From the NCBI GenBank assembly GCA_020064725.1, contig JAGTWJ010000019.1, positions 2,604,001 through 2,668,000 of the forward strand: a DNA stretch of 64,000 bases. Direction: 5' to 3'. The position numbers and the translations under genes are program-made. The notes below the pieces were generated by a model, which saw only the letters and a list, made by a program, of their open reading frames with translations, was not told where the DNA came from and made no database searches. This stretch comes from Drechslerella dactyloides (lineage: Eukaryota > Ascomycota > Orbiliomycetes > Orbiliales > Orbiliaceae). This document shows, one piece after another, positions 46,101-57,272 of the stretch (the stretch's first letter is position 1; each line of letters starts with the position of its first letter).

Positions 46101-47530
46101 ATCACGGGCCTGAGCGAAGTCAGAAACGGGGTCGGCAAAAGCCCGCTCTCTGTCCAGCGGTATCTTTTGGATATCGTCAGGTACAACGATAATTCGAACA
46201 ACCCTTTCTCCGATAACTTTCACATGGCTACGTTGATTCGCAGTCTCGGTAGCTGTCTGCTCGCTGGTGCTGGGCCGCGAGGCCTGATGGACATGGACGT
46301 TGACGAGGACGACGCTGAAGAACGCGCGAATAGCCAGAGAGACATTATATCGGAGATCGAGCGGCTTCAGCGTATGGACCAGTGGATGTCTTCATATCAT
46401 AACGTTATATCAGCTACATGCCTGGACGTGAAGAAAGACCTGGTGGCGGCGCAGGTGCATAAATTTACCGCCCTCGAGTTTCTCGCGTATTCTAAGGAGG
46501 GAACGTCGGAACAGTTGCGGATCAAGGCGATAGACTGCATGATTTCAAATGGCGCGGTTAAGGACCCCAATATCCTGCCGTATATTTGCTACATTGCTGC
46601 TTCGGATCCGTCCCCTCGAATGCGGCTGGAGGTGTTCAAGTCTTTGATGAGGGGTATAGGGGCGATTGCTGTTGGCGATGATCCGGTCAGTTCTAACGAT
46701 ACCGCCAATTCGAGCGATCTTACCATCCTCGAAGAGGGAGGCGCGATGAGACGTCAAGAAGAAGCGAGGCGAAGTATCGACGCTGCAGTAGTCAATCTGA
46801 AAAAGGAAATCGCGAACGAGGAATTCTTCAAGGAGGCGCTCGAGCCTATCCTCAGGTCTGTCAACCTTGAACCCGTATCGGTTTTCTGCTTCGCAATAGC
46901 TAACGGAAGATGGTTTTTACAGGTCAACAAAGACCGGCTTCTTGGAGGCTAGGATGATCATAAATCTCTGCTCGCTTCTCTACGAAGACGTTCAATCGTT
47001 GGTGGTCCGCCTTCCGATGAGGAAGAAGAGGCTGATCGCTGTTACTCATGAAGGACGGGTACGTTTAGTCTGGACCTCTGAGGCATTGTCACGCAACTGA
47101 AACTAACTCGGCGGATATACAGGGCAAGCTCAAGTTTATCATGAACCCGACGACACAGACGCTGGCTAAATTGTATCCCATCGACTGGCCTCAAGATAAA
47201 CCGCCGCCACCTCTGCTGCCGCCGCAACCAGCGCAGCCACAACAGCAGCCTGGGCCATCCGCTCCTAGCATGCCAAAGCTGGTCTTGAAACCACCTTCCA
47301 AAGCTGCGACAGCAAAACCTTCCCCGCCTCTGGCTTCGTCGAGATCATCTGTCGCATCTCAGTCACACTCTGCACCGGCCTCGGCCTCGCCTGCCAACGC
47401 CAATCAGCCTAAGACGGTGCTCAAACTCAAGACATCGACACCCGCGGCCGCAGCCGCATCACCAATCCCACCGCCGTCGACGACACCGAAAGTCACATTC
47501 AAAATCAAATTTAAAAATGGCCAAACGTGA
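43117..47530 (+). CDS. TAF2: TFIID subunit TAF2
   Basis: Eight exons, 43117-43172, 43258-43309, 43389-43461, 43529-44229, 44287-44517, 44580-46855, 46923-47058 and 47123-47530, give 1310 aa. TAF2 is the TFIID subunit that contacts core-promoter DNA around the Initiator. Its N-terminal 900 residues adopt an M1-aminopeptidase-like fold: QRVGLDVDFSTRSIKGYTEI at the start, HAFTTNSFLPGSASCLFPCI, then AIDYMVRNAGHYPYPSFSLAFVD. The peptidase zinc motif is not kept (LTIGLAHFLAGQF stands at its place), so it is a non-catalytic member. HEAT-like helices follow. The tail from about 1180 is Pro/Ala/Gln-rich and ends in a basic KVTFKIKFKNG. The first intron can only be spliced as AT-AC (separate entry). 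Intron 6 has a weak GTCTGT donor. Confidence 0.93.
43173..43257 (+). other. AT-AC intron (first intron of TAF2)
   Basis: 85 bp, phase 2, 5' ATAAGTGTCCCT, 3' GCTGACATTCGGTGCAC. Splicing joins MSAPETTVPASPPAKQYT to ISKQRVGLDVDF, restoring the TAF2 N-terminus. Without it the frame from the only suitable ATG stops at a TAA inside the donor, and no GT donor precedes that stop in a usable phase. Confidence 0.8.
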
Positions 47531-48715
47531 ATGGTTAATCTTCCGTTTGTCCACCCTGTTAATATTTCCATTTGCAGAGCCTTTCCGAAAACCTTCAGTC
47601 TCAGAAACGTTATACCCTTTCACACGTTGAGCAGTTGACGTTCTCTGTCCCTCATACGTTATTTTCAAATCATCGTCTTTCCCTTCATCTTTCCACTGTT
47701 CTGTATATTAGAGCTTATTTCGTCGTCGACTTGCACACTAGGCATCTATTTTCTGAGATGGTTTCTTATCTGGTATCCATACCGCTGAGGCGTTTGAGGA
47801 GTTTCTTTCTGTCATATCGCTTGTCGAAAGCAAAAGGGGTGCCCGTTAGTTGACATATCGTTAGTACACATTGTATAAACGCATCCTTTCCGGTTGAATT
47901 CCTGCGACATCAACAATTGTCGTCTTCATCTCCTTAGTTATTACTGTTAATTCGCCGGATCTGGAGTATCAGAAAATAATCCAGCGACGGCTACCTTGCT
48001 TGCCCATCATTGGGTAACGTTCAAGCATTTCCTTCAACCTTTCCCTGTTTATATATTTCATTACTCTGGCATGTTGATATCGGATAATGTGGATAATGTC
48101 GGTGTTCAATATCATTGCCACGATCTTCTTCATGGAACAGTGATGACTAGAGATATGGCCGTGGTCCTTTCTGAGCGTAGCTTCACAAATCCGCTTAGCT
48201 GAACTTGGGAACCAGCCTCCGTAACAGGGCTCGCGATATATCCAGCTGCTCTTCAGGCAATGTTAAATCTAACGTGACGGCATATTGAGCTTGACCGGAA
48301 CAAGCATTATATTTATTCAGACTTTCGTACCAGCTAAACGCCACACACTATTCTTTGCAACAGGAGTATGACATGCAGACAGGCTCGTAAAGATCGAATG
48401 CCGAACAGTCAATTGTAACGCATTGGTACGATAGACACGGCTCTAGTTGATGAAACGACTGGTTAGGGTTATATCCATGACAGGAGGCAGAATGCGGCTA
48501 TGGTTGCGCTTGATAGTTTCGAAAGAGTCGGAATAGCGCTGCGAATATTGTTAGCAGTGTAGATCGAAGATGGTATACGTTTATCGCCGACGGACCTTCA
48601 GTTATAAAATGCAGCTCTTGCGTAGTAACATGTTCGTTCAATTCGCGCACAGCATAATCTCACCACCCATCTTCGTTCGAAGTGACCCAAAGATGGACAG
48701 GAACTGAGAACATCT
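47531..48715. other. Convergent 3' region, TAF2 and CDC26
   Basis: Nearly 1.2 kb of mostly AT-rich DNA with TAF2 and CDC26 trailers. Short frames at 47572-47853 and 47996-48202 have no support. Confidence 0.5.
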
Positions 48716-49021
48716 TTATCGTGCGTTTCGAGAGTGCTCCGTCATCCTGCCTGATCCGGCACCGCCAGTGCGGGAGCTACCAACCCCGATACGTTCATCG
48801 CGAGTGCGAGCTCTGGTAGACTTCTTGCCCTCTGCTGCTGCTGCCTGTTGTTGCTGGGCCTGTAGGGCGAGTTGTTGCTTCTCATTTTGTTCTTCGAGCA
48901 GGCGTTGGCGCTCGTTTTCGAGGTTGCGAAGCTCCTCTTCTTTGGCAGCCTGTTCGAGGGAGAGGCGGACTTCGTCTGCGGTGAGCAAAATTTTGGTAGG
49001 TGGGCGACGGAGGAGAGACAT
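48716..49021 (-). CDS. CDC26-like subunit of the anaphase-promoting complex
   Basis: A single exon of 101 codons. The N-terminus MSLLRRPPTKILLTADEV matches the pattern of CDC26, whose first dozen residues (LRR-P-T-x-hydrophobic-x-L) insert into the TPR subunit APC6/Cdc16 and stabilise it. The middle is a Gln/Glu/Ala-rich helix (about 20-65), and the tail is basic (TRARTRDERIG). The fungal family has this length and order. The match rests on the first 18 residues, so confidence is moderate. The gene is divergent from UBA3, with 835 bp between start codons. Confidence 0.65.
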   Translation of the reverse strand: MSLLRRPPTKILLTADEVRLSLEQAAKEEELRNLENERQRLLEEQNEKQQLALQAQQQQAAAAEGKKSTRARTRDERIGVGSSRTGGAGSGRMTEHSRNAR

Positions 49022-49856
49022 TTCTGCGGTGGCGAGCAGCGCGGATTGAATTGTTTTACGTTTGTAAGATTCTTTGAAGCTGTTGATGGAGAGAAGACGT
49101 TGGACGTGTAACGGAGGAAGATGAAGGTTGCTTGCTTGGGGTAGCGAAGAGCGGATGGAGCACAGAGCTTCTTAATCAGCTAAGCTCCAACCTTGCCGCA
49201 ACTTTTCTCGACAATAAGCCATCGTGACCACTTCATTTTTCGGACTCCGAGACGGGAAGAACGGGAATGGAAGCCCGGAGACCCAATCAACCGGAAGCAG
49301 AAAGGTAAGCACGGCCCCTCCGCCTTGGAAGCCGCGGTCCTACTCGCGATAGTTCCTCCAGCATGGTATTCGTTGCGGGATGTTAAATCCAGCACAGGGC
49401 CCTTACGGAGACGGAGAAGGCCGTCCTGGTCGAATATCAAAAGATCCTTCTCACGCTGAACCGCATGTAAGCTCAAACTTCCCTGAATATCAGCTCGATC
49501 CGGAGCAGCCTGTTAACAACAGAGCGGCTCTGTAGAAATACCTCATTGGAAAGGACGATTGCGACTGCCCGTGAGAAAGGCCCTGTCCGTTCATCACTGG
49601 ACGACCTGCACCGCGTCGCTCGCGACACCTTTTCAGGTTAACCAGCGCAGCTTGTTCCGGCTGTGGGGGCGGGGCGCGTCCGCCAGGCCTCAAGCCAGCC
49701 AGATCTCGCGTGTTCCGCTTAGCTGAACGAGGGCTACCAATCCTTCCTGCACTTCTGCCGTCGACTTCCCAACGTCATATATCACACTCGCCGTAGCTCC
49801 AGAAAAGTTACATAGCCTTCTAACAATCGTTCTATCTCTGCTCAAATCCCGTCATC
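49022..49856. other. Divergent region between CDC26 and UBA3
   Basis: Should contain two promoters. A plus frame at 49193-49459 (88 codons) has one hydrophobic segment (LEAAVLLAIVPPAWYSL) between basic flanks and looks like a small membrane protein, but I know no family and there is an overlapping minus frame; left unannotated. Confidence 0.45.
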
Positions 49857-51489
49857 ATGGCGACTGCAACCGTACTGGGGGCTGAATCGCCGGACAGATG
49901 GTACGTCGTCCGCCCCACCCTGGTTGGCGTCCCGCTTAGCTCCCCATATAGACGCAGGAACAACTACAGACACGCATGTTAACCTCCAGGTGTGCAGGAG
50001 ATATTTGAACAACATTCTGAACAGGAAGGGTCCTTACACAGATGAGGCCTTCACACCTGGTGATGAACCTAAGGCTTTTCTTGCAGACGCAAAGATCTTG
50101 TCAGTGTTCTGTCTCAACATCCAGTCAACCACTATATAGGCTAACCGTTAGCTCGCGGCAGGGTCATGTATGTGTATTAATGAATATACGCCTAAAGATT
50201 GAGCTGAACGATCTCTAATGCCAAAATCATACAGTGGCGCCGGAGGATTAGGATGTGAAATTCTTAAGAATCTAGCTCTGTCGGGCTTTAAAGACATACA
50301 CGTCATCGATATGGGTCTGTAATTGCTGTAGTCAACGTCGCTATCGAATTCTTTGCTGACAGATAAATATACGGTAGACACGATCGACATATCGAATCTA
50401 AATCGCCAGTTCCTCTTCCGTGAGGCCGATGTCGGCAAATCTAAAGCTGAAGTGGCAGCGGCGTTCGTCATGAAGCGCGTGCGAGGTGTCACGATCACCC
50501 CATTCAACTGCGCGATCCAGGACAAAGACGACGAGTACTACAAACAATTCAAGATAGTTGTATGCGGCTTGGACTCCGTAGAAGCCAGAAGATGGATGAA
50601 CGCCACCCTCATCAACTTGGTGGACGATGAGACATTGATCCCGCTTATCGATGGCGGCACCGAGGGCTTCAAAGGCCAAGCTCGTGTCATTCTTCCCACC
50701 ATCTCCTCCTGCTACGAGTGCTCTCTTGACATGCACACACCTCGTGCGGCTGTACCTCTTTGCACACTTGCGTCAATCCCGCGACAGCCTGCCCACTGCA
50801 TCGAATGGGCGAGTGTCATTCAGTGGCCGAAAGAAAAGGGCGACTTGAAGCTTGACACGGACGACCCGGAACACATCACCTGGCTGTTCACGAAGGCGCT
50901 CGAGCGGGCCAAGGAGTTCAATATTCCCGGCGTAACCTACTCGATGACTCAGGGTGTTGTGAAAAACATCATTCCAGCGATCGCATCTACGAACGCTATC
51001 GTAGCAGCGTCCTGCTGCAATGAGGCACTGAAGATTGCGACAACTGCTGCACCTTATTTGGACAACTATATGATGTATACTGGCAACGAGAGTATCTATA
51101 CCTACACGTTTACGCACGAGAAGAAGGAAAACTGTCCGGTCTGCGGCAACTTGCCCCAGAACCTCGAGGTCAACCCGGAGTGGACGCTTGAAGGACTCAT
51201 GGAACGGTTGCAAGAGAGACCGGAGACGTGAGTATATGCTAAAGGCCTAGTATCAGCTCGTCTGAGTTGTGCTAACATGCGTAAATATACATCTAGTACC
51301 TTGAGGAAACCGTCGCTGAGAACGTCGTCGAAGAGCTTGTATTTGCAGGCGCCAAAACAGCTAGAGGAACAAACAAGGCCTAATCTTGAGAAGAAGCTTA
51401 AGGAACTGATGGAGACCGGCGATGAACTGTCTATCTCGGACCCCGGCATGCCGTTCAATTTGCGATTTATCATCACAATGTCCGAATAG
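49857..51489 (+). CDS. UBA3: UBA3, catalytic subunit of the NEDD8-activating enzyme
   Basis: Six exons, 49857-49900, 49998-50099, 50162-50167, 50235-50314, 50363-51227 and 51297-51489, give 429 aa. With ULA1/APPBP1 it activates NEDD8/Rub1 for transfer to cullins. Key features: the nucleotide loop AKILVIGAGGLGCEIL, built from exons 2, 3 and 4; VDTIDISNLNRQFLFR; a zinc pair in SCYECS and ENCPVCG; the adenylation-domain LIDGGTEGFKGQARVILP; and the catalytic thioester cysteine in PLCTLASIP (about residue 211). The C-terminal ubiquitin-fold domain ends LRFIITMSE. Exon 3 is only 6 nt (GGTCAT). Without it the invariant Val-Ile before GAGG is lost, and every other splice choice in that region breaks the frame. 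The gene converges on VPS33. Confidence 0.95.
50162..50167 (+). other. 6-nt microexon of UBA3
   Basis: GGTCAT lies between a GCGGCAG acceptor (GCTAAC branch upstream) and a GTATGT donor. It completes Leu (TT|G), supplies Val (GTC) and starts Ile (AT|T), giving KILVIGAGG. The flanking introns are 62 bp (50100-50161, donor GTCAGT) and 67 bp (50168-50234). Confidence 0.85.
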
Positions 51490-51760
51490 GCTTCTGAGAG
51501 TGCGATAGAAGTCCAAGATAGGAGGCAGGCGAAGTGAATTACAGCCGCAAATCGTCTTCGTTAGCGTAGTAGATGAAATTGCATGTAAAATTGCCTTGCA
51601 TCTATCTATTAGACAGTATGCATATTGGTAACATCAGAGCTACAGCTGATGGCGAAATTAACGCTAGTTAAACTGAACATTAACTGATGAGAGTTGCTTG
51701 TTGAGGAACGAAAGGCAGGAAAGAGATAAGCCAGCACATCGACCAACCCGGAGTGCAAAT
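51490..51760. other. Convergent 3' region, UBA3 and VPS33
   Basis: 271 bp of shared trailer sequence, AT-rich; no gene. Confidence 0.6.
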
Positions 51761-54382
51761 CTAATGAGGAGTTGGTTTTGTCTGTGCATCAGCTGTCGCG
51801 GCGTGTATAATCTTGTTGCCATTGATGATGCCAGTCGTCGCGATGATAATTTGCCGTCGTTCTATGATACAGTGTTAGAAACGGAATGCTCGCATAGATA
51901 GCATAGCGCAAGGGAAACATACCTCCTTCCTTCTGCGCGATCCACCTTAGAGCAGCGATCTCTGTATACGTAATACCGCCGAGGAAAAACACCACTGTAA
52001 CCTTCTTTTCATTCTGGCCGTCCAATATCACTGCAAATTCGCTTAGCATCCGATTGATCCGTAAAATTCGACTTGGGAAACTTACTCTTCGCTGTAAGCA
52101 TATTCTGCGGCGCCTTTTGAAGCTCATCAAATGTCTTCCCACCCACATGCTTCACCACATCTTCGAACCCTTTCCATCCAGCCGAATTGGGGCCCAAGGT
52201 CTTCTCCCCCTTCGCAGCCAACACCATCTCCGATTTCTGAATCACGCACTGCACAAGTCTTACACTTAATGGCGCGTACACGCTATAAACGTAAACAATA
52301 TCATTCGGCTCGCTCTCGTTGATATTCTCATTGAATAGTTTGAGACGATTGCGCAGGTAATCGTAGTTAGTCCTTGAGGCTGCCGTGGAGGCCGATCCTG
52401 CCACAGTCCGCGACTGGAACAAAGCCACTTTCTCCAGCGCGGCTAGCGTCAGCACGTGCTCGTAGCCATAGCCTTGCAGAATCTCGCGACGAAAGAGATC
52501 AAAGTCCTTCGGTTTGAAACCTGTGTTAACGCAGCTGTAGAGGCAGAGCAGTCGAAGTACGGTCTCAAGGGACGCCCCACGAGCGATCAACTCCGTCAGA
52601 AGTTCGTGTTGCTGGGTCGAAGAATAACCTGCTATAAGGGACTGCTGAACCTCGAGTGTCTTTTCGAAAAGCTCCGTATTGATATGTTTCTGGATGACTT
52701 CAGCAATGTTGAAGTCTGGCATGCCATAAGTCAGATCGCGGTTGTGAGAAATAGTTGTGCACTTTCAACTTACGCATGGACAGCGATGTCCGATCCTTTT
52801 GCGCCGGACCAAGGACTTTCGTGACGTATGTTTTCATCTCAGATACCGTTTTGCAATCATCCTTCTTCTTGAAGTCGGCATCGATCCGTAGGGCGGTTTT
52901 CTTCAATATCGCGGGGACGGCAGAGAAGTTGACATTCCGCAGCTCCGAGAATACCCTGTCGCTGCCTTCTAACAGGACTTTCCGCTTCTTCGCCTGAGGA
53001 GCCGCTGGAACTCCAACGCTCCTGCCAGTTGAATCTGCTGGTGTCTGCCCCGCACTGCCGAGGAGACTTGCCTCCAGTTCAACGTGCGCTAGAATAGTGT
53101 AAGTAGGTGTATTCCTAGTTCACGGTGCGAGAATGCCATACAGTTGTTCAAGCCGAATGTTTCATCGATTAGACCCTCGTAGGTAAGTTGCGTGAGTAGA
53201 GGCGTGACTAGGTCAGTTTCTCGATCGATGATGATGAGATTGTCAATTATCGAGCTCGGAGCGAGTGCCATGGATGTCGAAGCGTCTTCGGCGGCGGCCT
53301 CGTTCCTCATACGCATCAGGGCATCCATAAGCCGCTTCCCTTTGTCACCTTTGCCGGTGATACGTGGGAACAAGCCATACTGTTGCTGCAGGAGCATCAG
53401 CGCCTTGGCGGAATTGAAGATCGAAGTGTACGTTTTATGCTACGTTAAATAATAGATTAGTACCCGTTGTTCCGCATATCGAAGGCTTGCTTAGTATTAC
53501 CAGGTAGAGATCTTCAAATGCATCATCCAGTTCCAGTGATAGAACATCAGGTTCTAAGGGGATGAAGTATAGAGGGTATTCATTGATTGTGACATCTCCA
53601 AAGACGCCCTCATCCTCAAGGATTCTGTCGCACAGAGGTGTCCGCCGCGGCACGAAGAACAGCGAATGTTCAAAATCCTGCCCGGGTATTCTCGGGGCGC
53701 TCTTAATCTGTGCTGTTCGGGATGTCAGCCACGATTCGATGAAGAACTGCGAATTCTTTTTGGTCGAAGGTTTCATCGCCCGGTGAAGTCTGAGAGATGA
53801 TCCTTCAATCGCGGCATATTTGCGATTGTTTTAATCTTGGGATCAAGACTGACTATGTCAAGGAGAAGCATACAGTTGACATAGCCTACTTGTGAGATCC
53901 CGATGGAGTTTCGCAGCAGAATGCGGCCTAGTGAGGTTCAAGAACTAAGGACAGCAACTTACTGACATGCTATAGAGTATGCATTCTTCGCAGTACATCT
54001 CGCAATGTACAGAATATTTTTAGAGGCTGTATAGTCGATATTGTTGTCTTCAATCCAGTGCAACTGAACAACGCCATAGTCCTATTTCAGATGAGGATCT
54101 GTTAGCGGAGCAGTTTCGTCGAGCCGGTCAAGATAATAAGTCAGGAACATGCCTGGAGTAAAGAAAACTGAGCTATCAAGCCTAAAGGACCCGATAGTGC
54201 CTTGTCTACCACCAGTGATTTCTTCCCCCGGACCTATTTCCGCAGCAGTTAGACCCTAATGTTCCCGTGCGAGGAAGGTCCAAAACGGCGGGGCATACGC
54301 CTTCCAGAACGTTACATAGGTCTCGCAACGCTTGATCTTTGATTTTCGAGGGATCGAACTCGGTAAGTCGCTCGGTGACCAT
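51761..54382 (-). CDS. VPS33: VPS33, Sec1/Munc18 subunit of HOPS and CORVET
   Basis: Nine exons, 54382-54299, 54233-54153, 54081-53967, 53712-53501, 53439-53142, 53088-52774, 52715-52086, 52030-51923 and 51861-51761, give 647 aa. VPS33 is the SM protein that templates SNARE assembly on vacuolar/endosomal membranes. Family blocks: VRGKKSLVVDKALSGPLGLI, KNILYIAR, FFVPRRTPLCDRILEDEGV, YPLYFIPLEPDVLSLELDD, QQQYGLFPRITGKGD, LIIIDRETDLVTPLLTQLTY, LEVQQSLIAGY, VVFFLGGITYTEIAALRW and IIATTGIINGN. Intron 2 begins with GC (CAG|GCATGT) and ends TAG. Intron 3 is long for this window (254 bp, 53713-53966) and partly open in one frame. Divergent from SmG (418 bp between start codons). VPS8, another CORVET subunit, is 23 kb away. 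Confidence 0.94.
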
Positions 54383-54800
54383 GTTCAAGGTAGTCCGTCG
54401 AGGACTCTCGCAAGACTGTGGCTGGGAACGCTAGAGTCCTTTGAACGACACCATACACTGTAAGCGGTGCGTCCACAGATAGTGCACAAGTTCTGGAGCT
54501 TACCTGACGAGCGCCTCACTAACAGGAGATAGATACTCTTATCTATCTGCACAGATCGAGCAGGCGACCTGTGATAGCGCAGAGGAGAACCAGCTATAGC
54601 CGTAAGTATGATATCGCTGGGAGATGTTGTATGCCAAAGCTGGGAACGCGCAGTCCGTCGCTAAATGGTGCGGGTGCGGGTGCCAAGACTTCTGAAAACC
54701 GCGTCTTCTAAACCGTCATCGACCACCACTTTTCGAGAACCGACAAACCACATCACTCTCTTCCCATCGAACAGCCTCTCACAGAGACCATCCCGTCAAG
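54383..54800. promoter_or_regulatory. Divergent promoter between VPS33 and SmG
   Basis: The start codons of two opposite genes are 418 bp apart. No defined motif recognised. Confidence 0.55.
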
Positions 54801-55248
54801 ATGCCGCAAGCTCAGCCCGAACTCAAGAAGGTACGTTGGACCTCTCGCCGCCGTCGACACAACCAGCCCAAGCCGAGCCTGTCTAACATGTACCCCATGA
54901 TCACTCAGTACCTTGAAAAGCGACTCTTTGTTCAGCTCAACGGATCGCGAAAAATCATTGGTGTCCTGCGCGGATATGATGTACGAAAGAACCCACCATC
55001 GAAACGGCCTGGATACGAATGACCAGCCCCACATTCCCGGATAGATCGCTAACAGAGGAACACAGATCTTCCTGAACCTATGTATGGACGATTGCATCGA
55101 AGAGAAGGCCGGTGGTGAGAAAGAAAGAATCGGGACTGTGGTGATTCGTGGGAACTCAGTGGTCATGCTTGAAGTCTGTGTCCTTGCGCCCCCGATGATA
55201 TATAACCAAAGCTAACCTTTCTCCTGCCAGGCTCTCGAACGTATATAA
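54801..55248 (+). CDS. SMX2: Sm protein G (snRNP core)
   Basis: Four exons, 54801-54830, 54909-54980, 55066-55173 and 55231-55248, give 75 aa. SmG is one of seven proteins of the ring on U1, U2, U4 and U5 snRNAs. The Sm1 motif runs over exons 2-3 (LFVQLNGSRKIIGVLRGYD then FLNLCMDDC) and the Sm2 motif is IGTVVIRGNSVVMLEALE, the G-type version. The start MPQAQPELKKYLEK is also typical of SmG. All introns are phase 0, so the gene is an easy model. The last exon is only 18 nt including the stop. As a core splicing component it is of some interest next to the unusual introns of this window, but proximity is not evidence of a link. Confidence 0.95.
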
Positions 55249-55589
55249 CCCGTTCGACACATACCACGGGACTTTCGGCCTTCATCAGCATAAATTGATC
55301 GGTCCTTATCCTACGGCGAAATCACGAAATGCACATATCACATGGAGGGATGGTTTGGGTGTTGGGTGGAACGGTCACGACATTAAACGGTATGCAACAT
55401 CGCTGCCAAAAAATCCTCACTTAGACCGCGGCTGAACATCCCTTCTATGATCTTCAAAGACATTTACGGCTGTACTCTTAAGGTAATGGTTTGAAGACAA
55501 TATTATACAAGTCATATATCGCACATAAATTTCCAAAATATGTACAGAAGAAACGGCGGGCCCGATTCGTTGTAGCACAGGTGGTCTGT
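55249..55589. other. Convergent 3' region, SmG and COQ6
   Basis: 341 bp of trailer sequence; nothing recognised. Confidence 0.6.
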
Positions 55590-57272
55590 TTATGACTTCG
55601 CCGCTTGGCTCATCAGAAACCTCTTCAGACCGAACCAGTCCCTGTTGATAATTTCTACGCCCAAGCTCCGCAGTGGAACAAGCGGCCCCGACTCGAACCC
55701 GTACAATGTATGAAGCTTGTCGACGAATCCCAATAAGGCGTTATTTGGTAAGTATCTTTCAGACTGGAATGGCTCCAATGTGAATGATGACCCAACATCC
55801 TGACCGTGCCTGATGCCTTCCGCCAGTGATTTCACGAGAGAATAAACATCACCGATACCAGAATTGAGTCCTTGTCCCGCCATAGGATGGATTGTATGGG
55901 CGGCATCCCTATCGCTCCAGTTAGCAGACCGCAATTTCATGACCCTCCGAGGGAAAGAGAGTAACCCACCCGACAAGTGCTATTCTCTCTGCAATATATT
56001 TATCTGCATGCCTCATCTTCAGAGGGAAAGATGCCCTGGTACCGTCCAGAACCTCGGTAATCCGCACAGGTATCTGAGGAGGGTCTGGATGCTGAGTCAC
56101 ACTCTCCCTCCACTTGGTTTCTTCGACGACCCCGCTCTTCAGGTTGTGGAGGTAGTCTATGTCTGTGTATGAAAGCCTAAAGGCTGCGTTGACCATAGCC
56201 ACAAAGTCCTCGGGCGCCAAAGATTTGAGATGGGTGACTTTCTCGGGAGTCGTGGACCAGGCAAGGTTGGCGAAGTTTCCCGGCAGCTACAAAGCATTTA
56301 TTCTAATTAGCACTTGAAGAAAAAACCTGCCTTGGAAGTCGAACGTACGGGTAGAATTGCGACAGGTCCTGAAGGGAGGAATCGCTGGTAGGCGAATTTT
56401 GGGAAGGCAGAATCGTCTTCGATTTTGAAGGTCGCCACCATGCTGTGCCTGTCATAGTCCCACCCTCTGCTCTCGATCCCCGCAAAGGTCCTAACTGGAC
56501 TATTCCCTCCATCCGCGCCTATCAACAGCCTCGCCGCCAATTGCTGTCCGGTGCTGAGAGTTACAACCGGCCAGTCCCGCATATCCAATTGCCCTGTCAT
56601 CTCTCCGTACTGGATTCGTTCAACCTTTGTCTTGTCGATCATGGTTGGCTGAACTGCTAGGTCTCCGATGGCCTTTAATAATCCATGGCTCAGGTGGATA
56701 TTCTCCACCATATGGGCTATTGTCGTGTCCGTCTGCTCATCTTTGCCACCCCACAGTTTGTTCCAGTCAAATTCGACCCGGGCGCCTGTCATCCCATCCC
56801 ACACTTGCATTCCATCATACGATTGCACTCGGTTCTGCTGGATGTGCTTCCATGCACCGATTTCCTTCAGCAGCCTGACGGTGCTCGGGATCAGAGAGAC
56901 TATGCGGTTCGCAAAGTAGTCCGGTTTCGGGCTCCAGTTTCGGATCGGAGCCAAGTCCATGCCCTCGATCAACGCGACCTTGAGATGGCTTGTTGTTCGC
57001 GCAGCGCCTTTTCGATACCATATTGAAGGTTGTTAGCCAATAATATATATAAGATGTTGTTATATTGCAATGGCGTTTGACAACGGACCTAGGGACGCGG
57101 CGAGTGTCAGTCCGACAGGGCCTCCACCAACGACAACCACATCGTAGACTTCCGGGCTGGGCGACGCCTCCGATGCGAAGGACCTCCTGGTGGAGGCGAT
57201 CTGGGCGGGTCTGGACGCGCGGAAGGCCCAGACCGAGTTCCTTGTCGGCAGGCGGAGAAGAGTCTGCCGCAT
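55590..57272 (-). CDS. COQ6: COQ6, ubiquinone-biosynthesis flavin monooxygenase
   Basis: Four exons, 57272-57089, 57007-56349, 56286-55970 and 55908-55590, give 492 aa. COQ6 is the matrix-side FAD enzyme that hydroxylates the quinone ring (C5) in coenzyme Q synthesis. The first about 38 residues form a presequence (MRQTLLRLPTRNSVWAFRAS). Then come the FAD dinucleotide site VYDVVVVGGGPVGLTLAA, LKVALIEGMDLA, the second FAD motif LLIGADGGNSPVR and the third, VGDAAHTIHPMAGQGLN. The last is split by an intron and needs the TAG acceptor at 55909, which removes an otherwise inserted Arg-Asp. Intron 1 ends in AAG. An upstream GTG-initiated frame exists, but the ATG at 57272 is the natural start. Confidence 0.94.

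Noticed and set aside
55909..55916. GGAG acceptor for COQ6 exon 4
   Set aside because: It keeps the frame but inserts Arg-Asp into the invariant GDAAHTIHP motif; the TAG acceptor a few bases later gives the exact motif.
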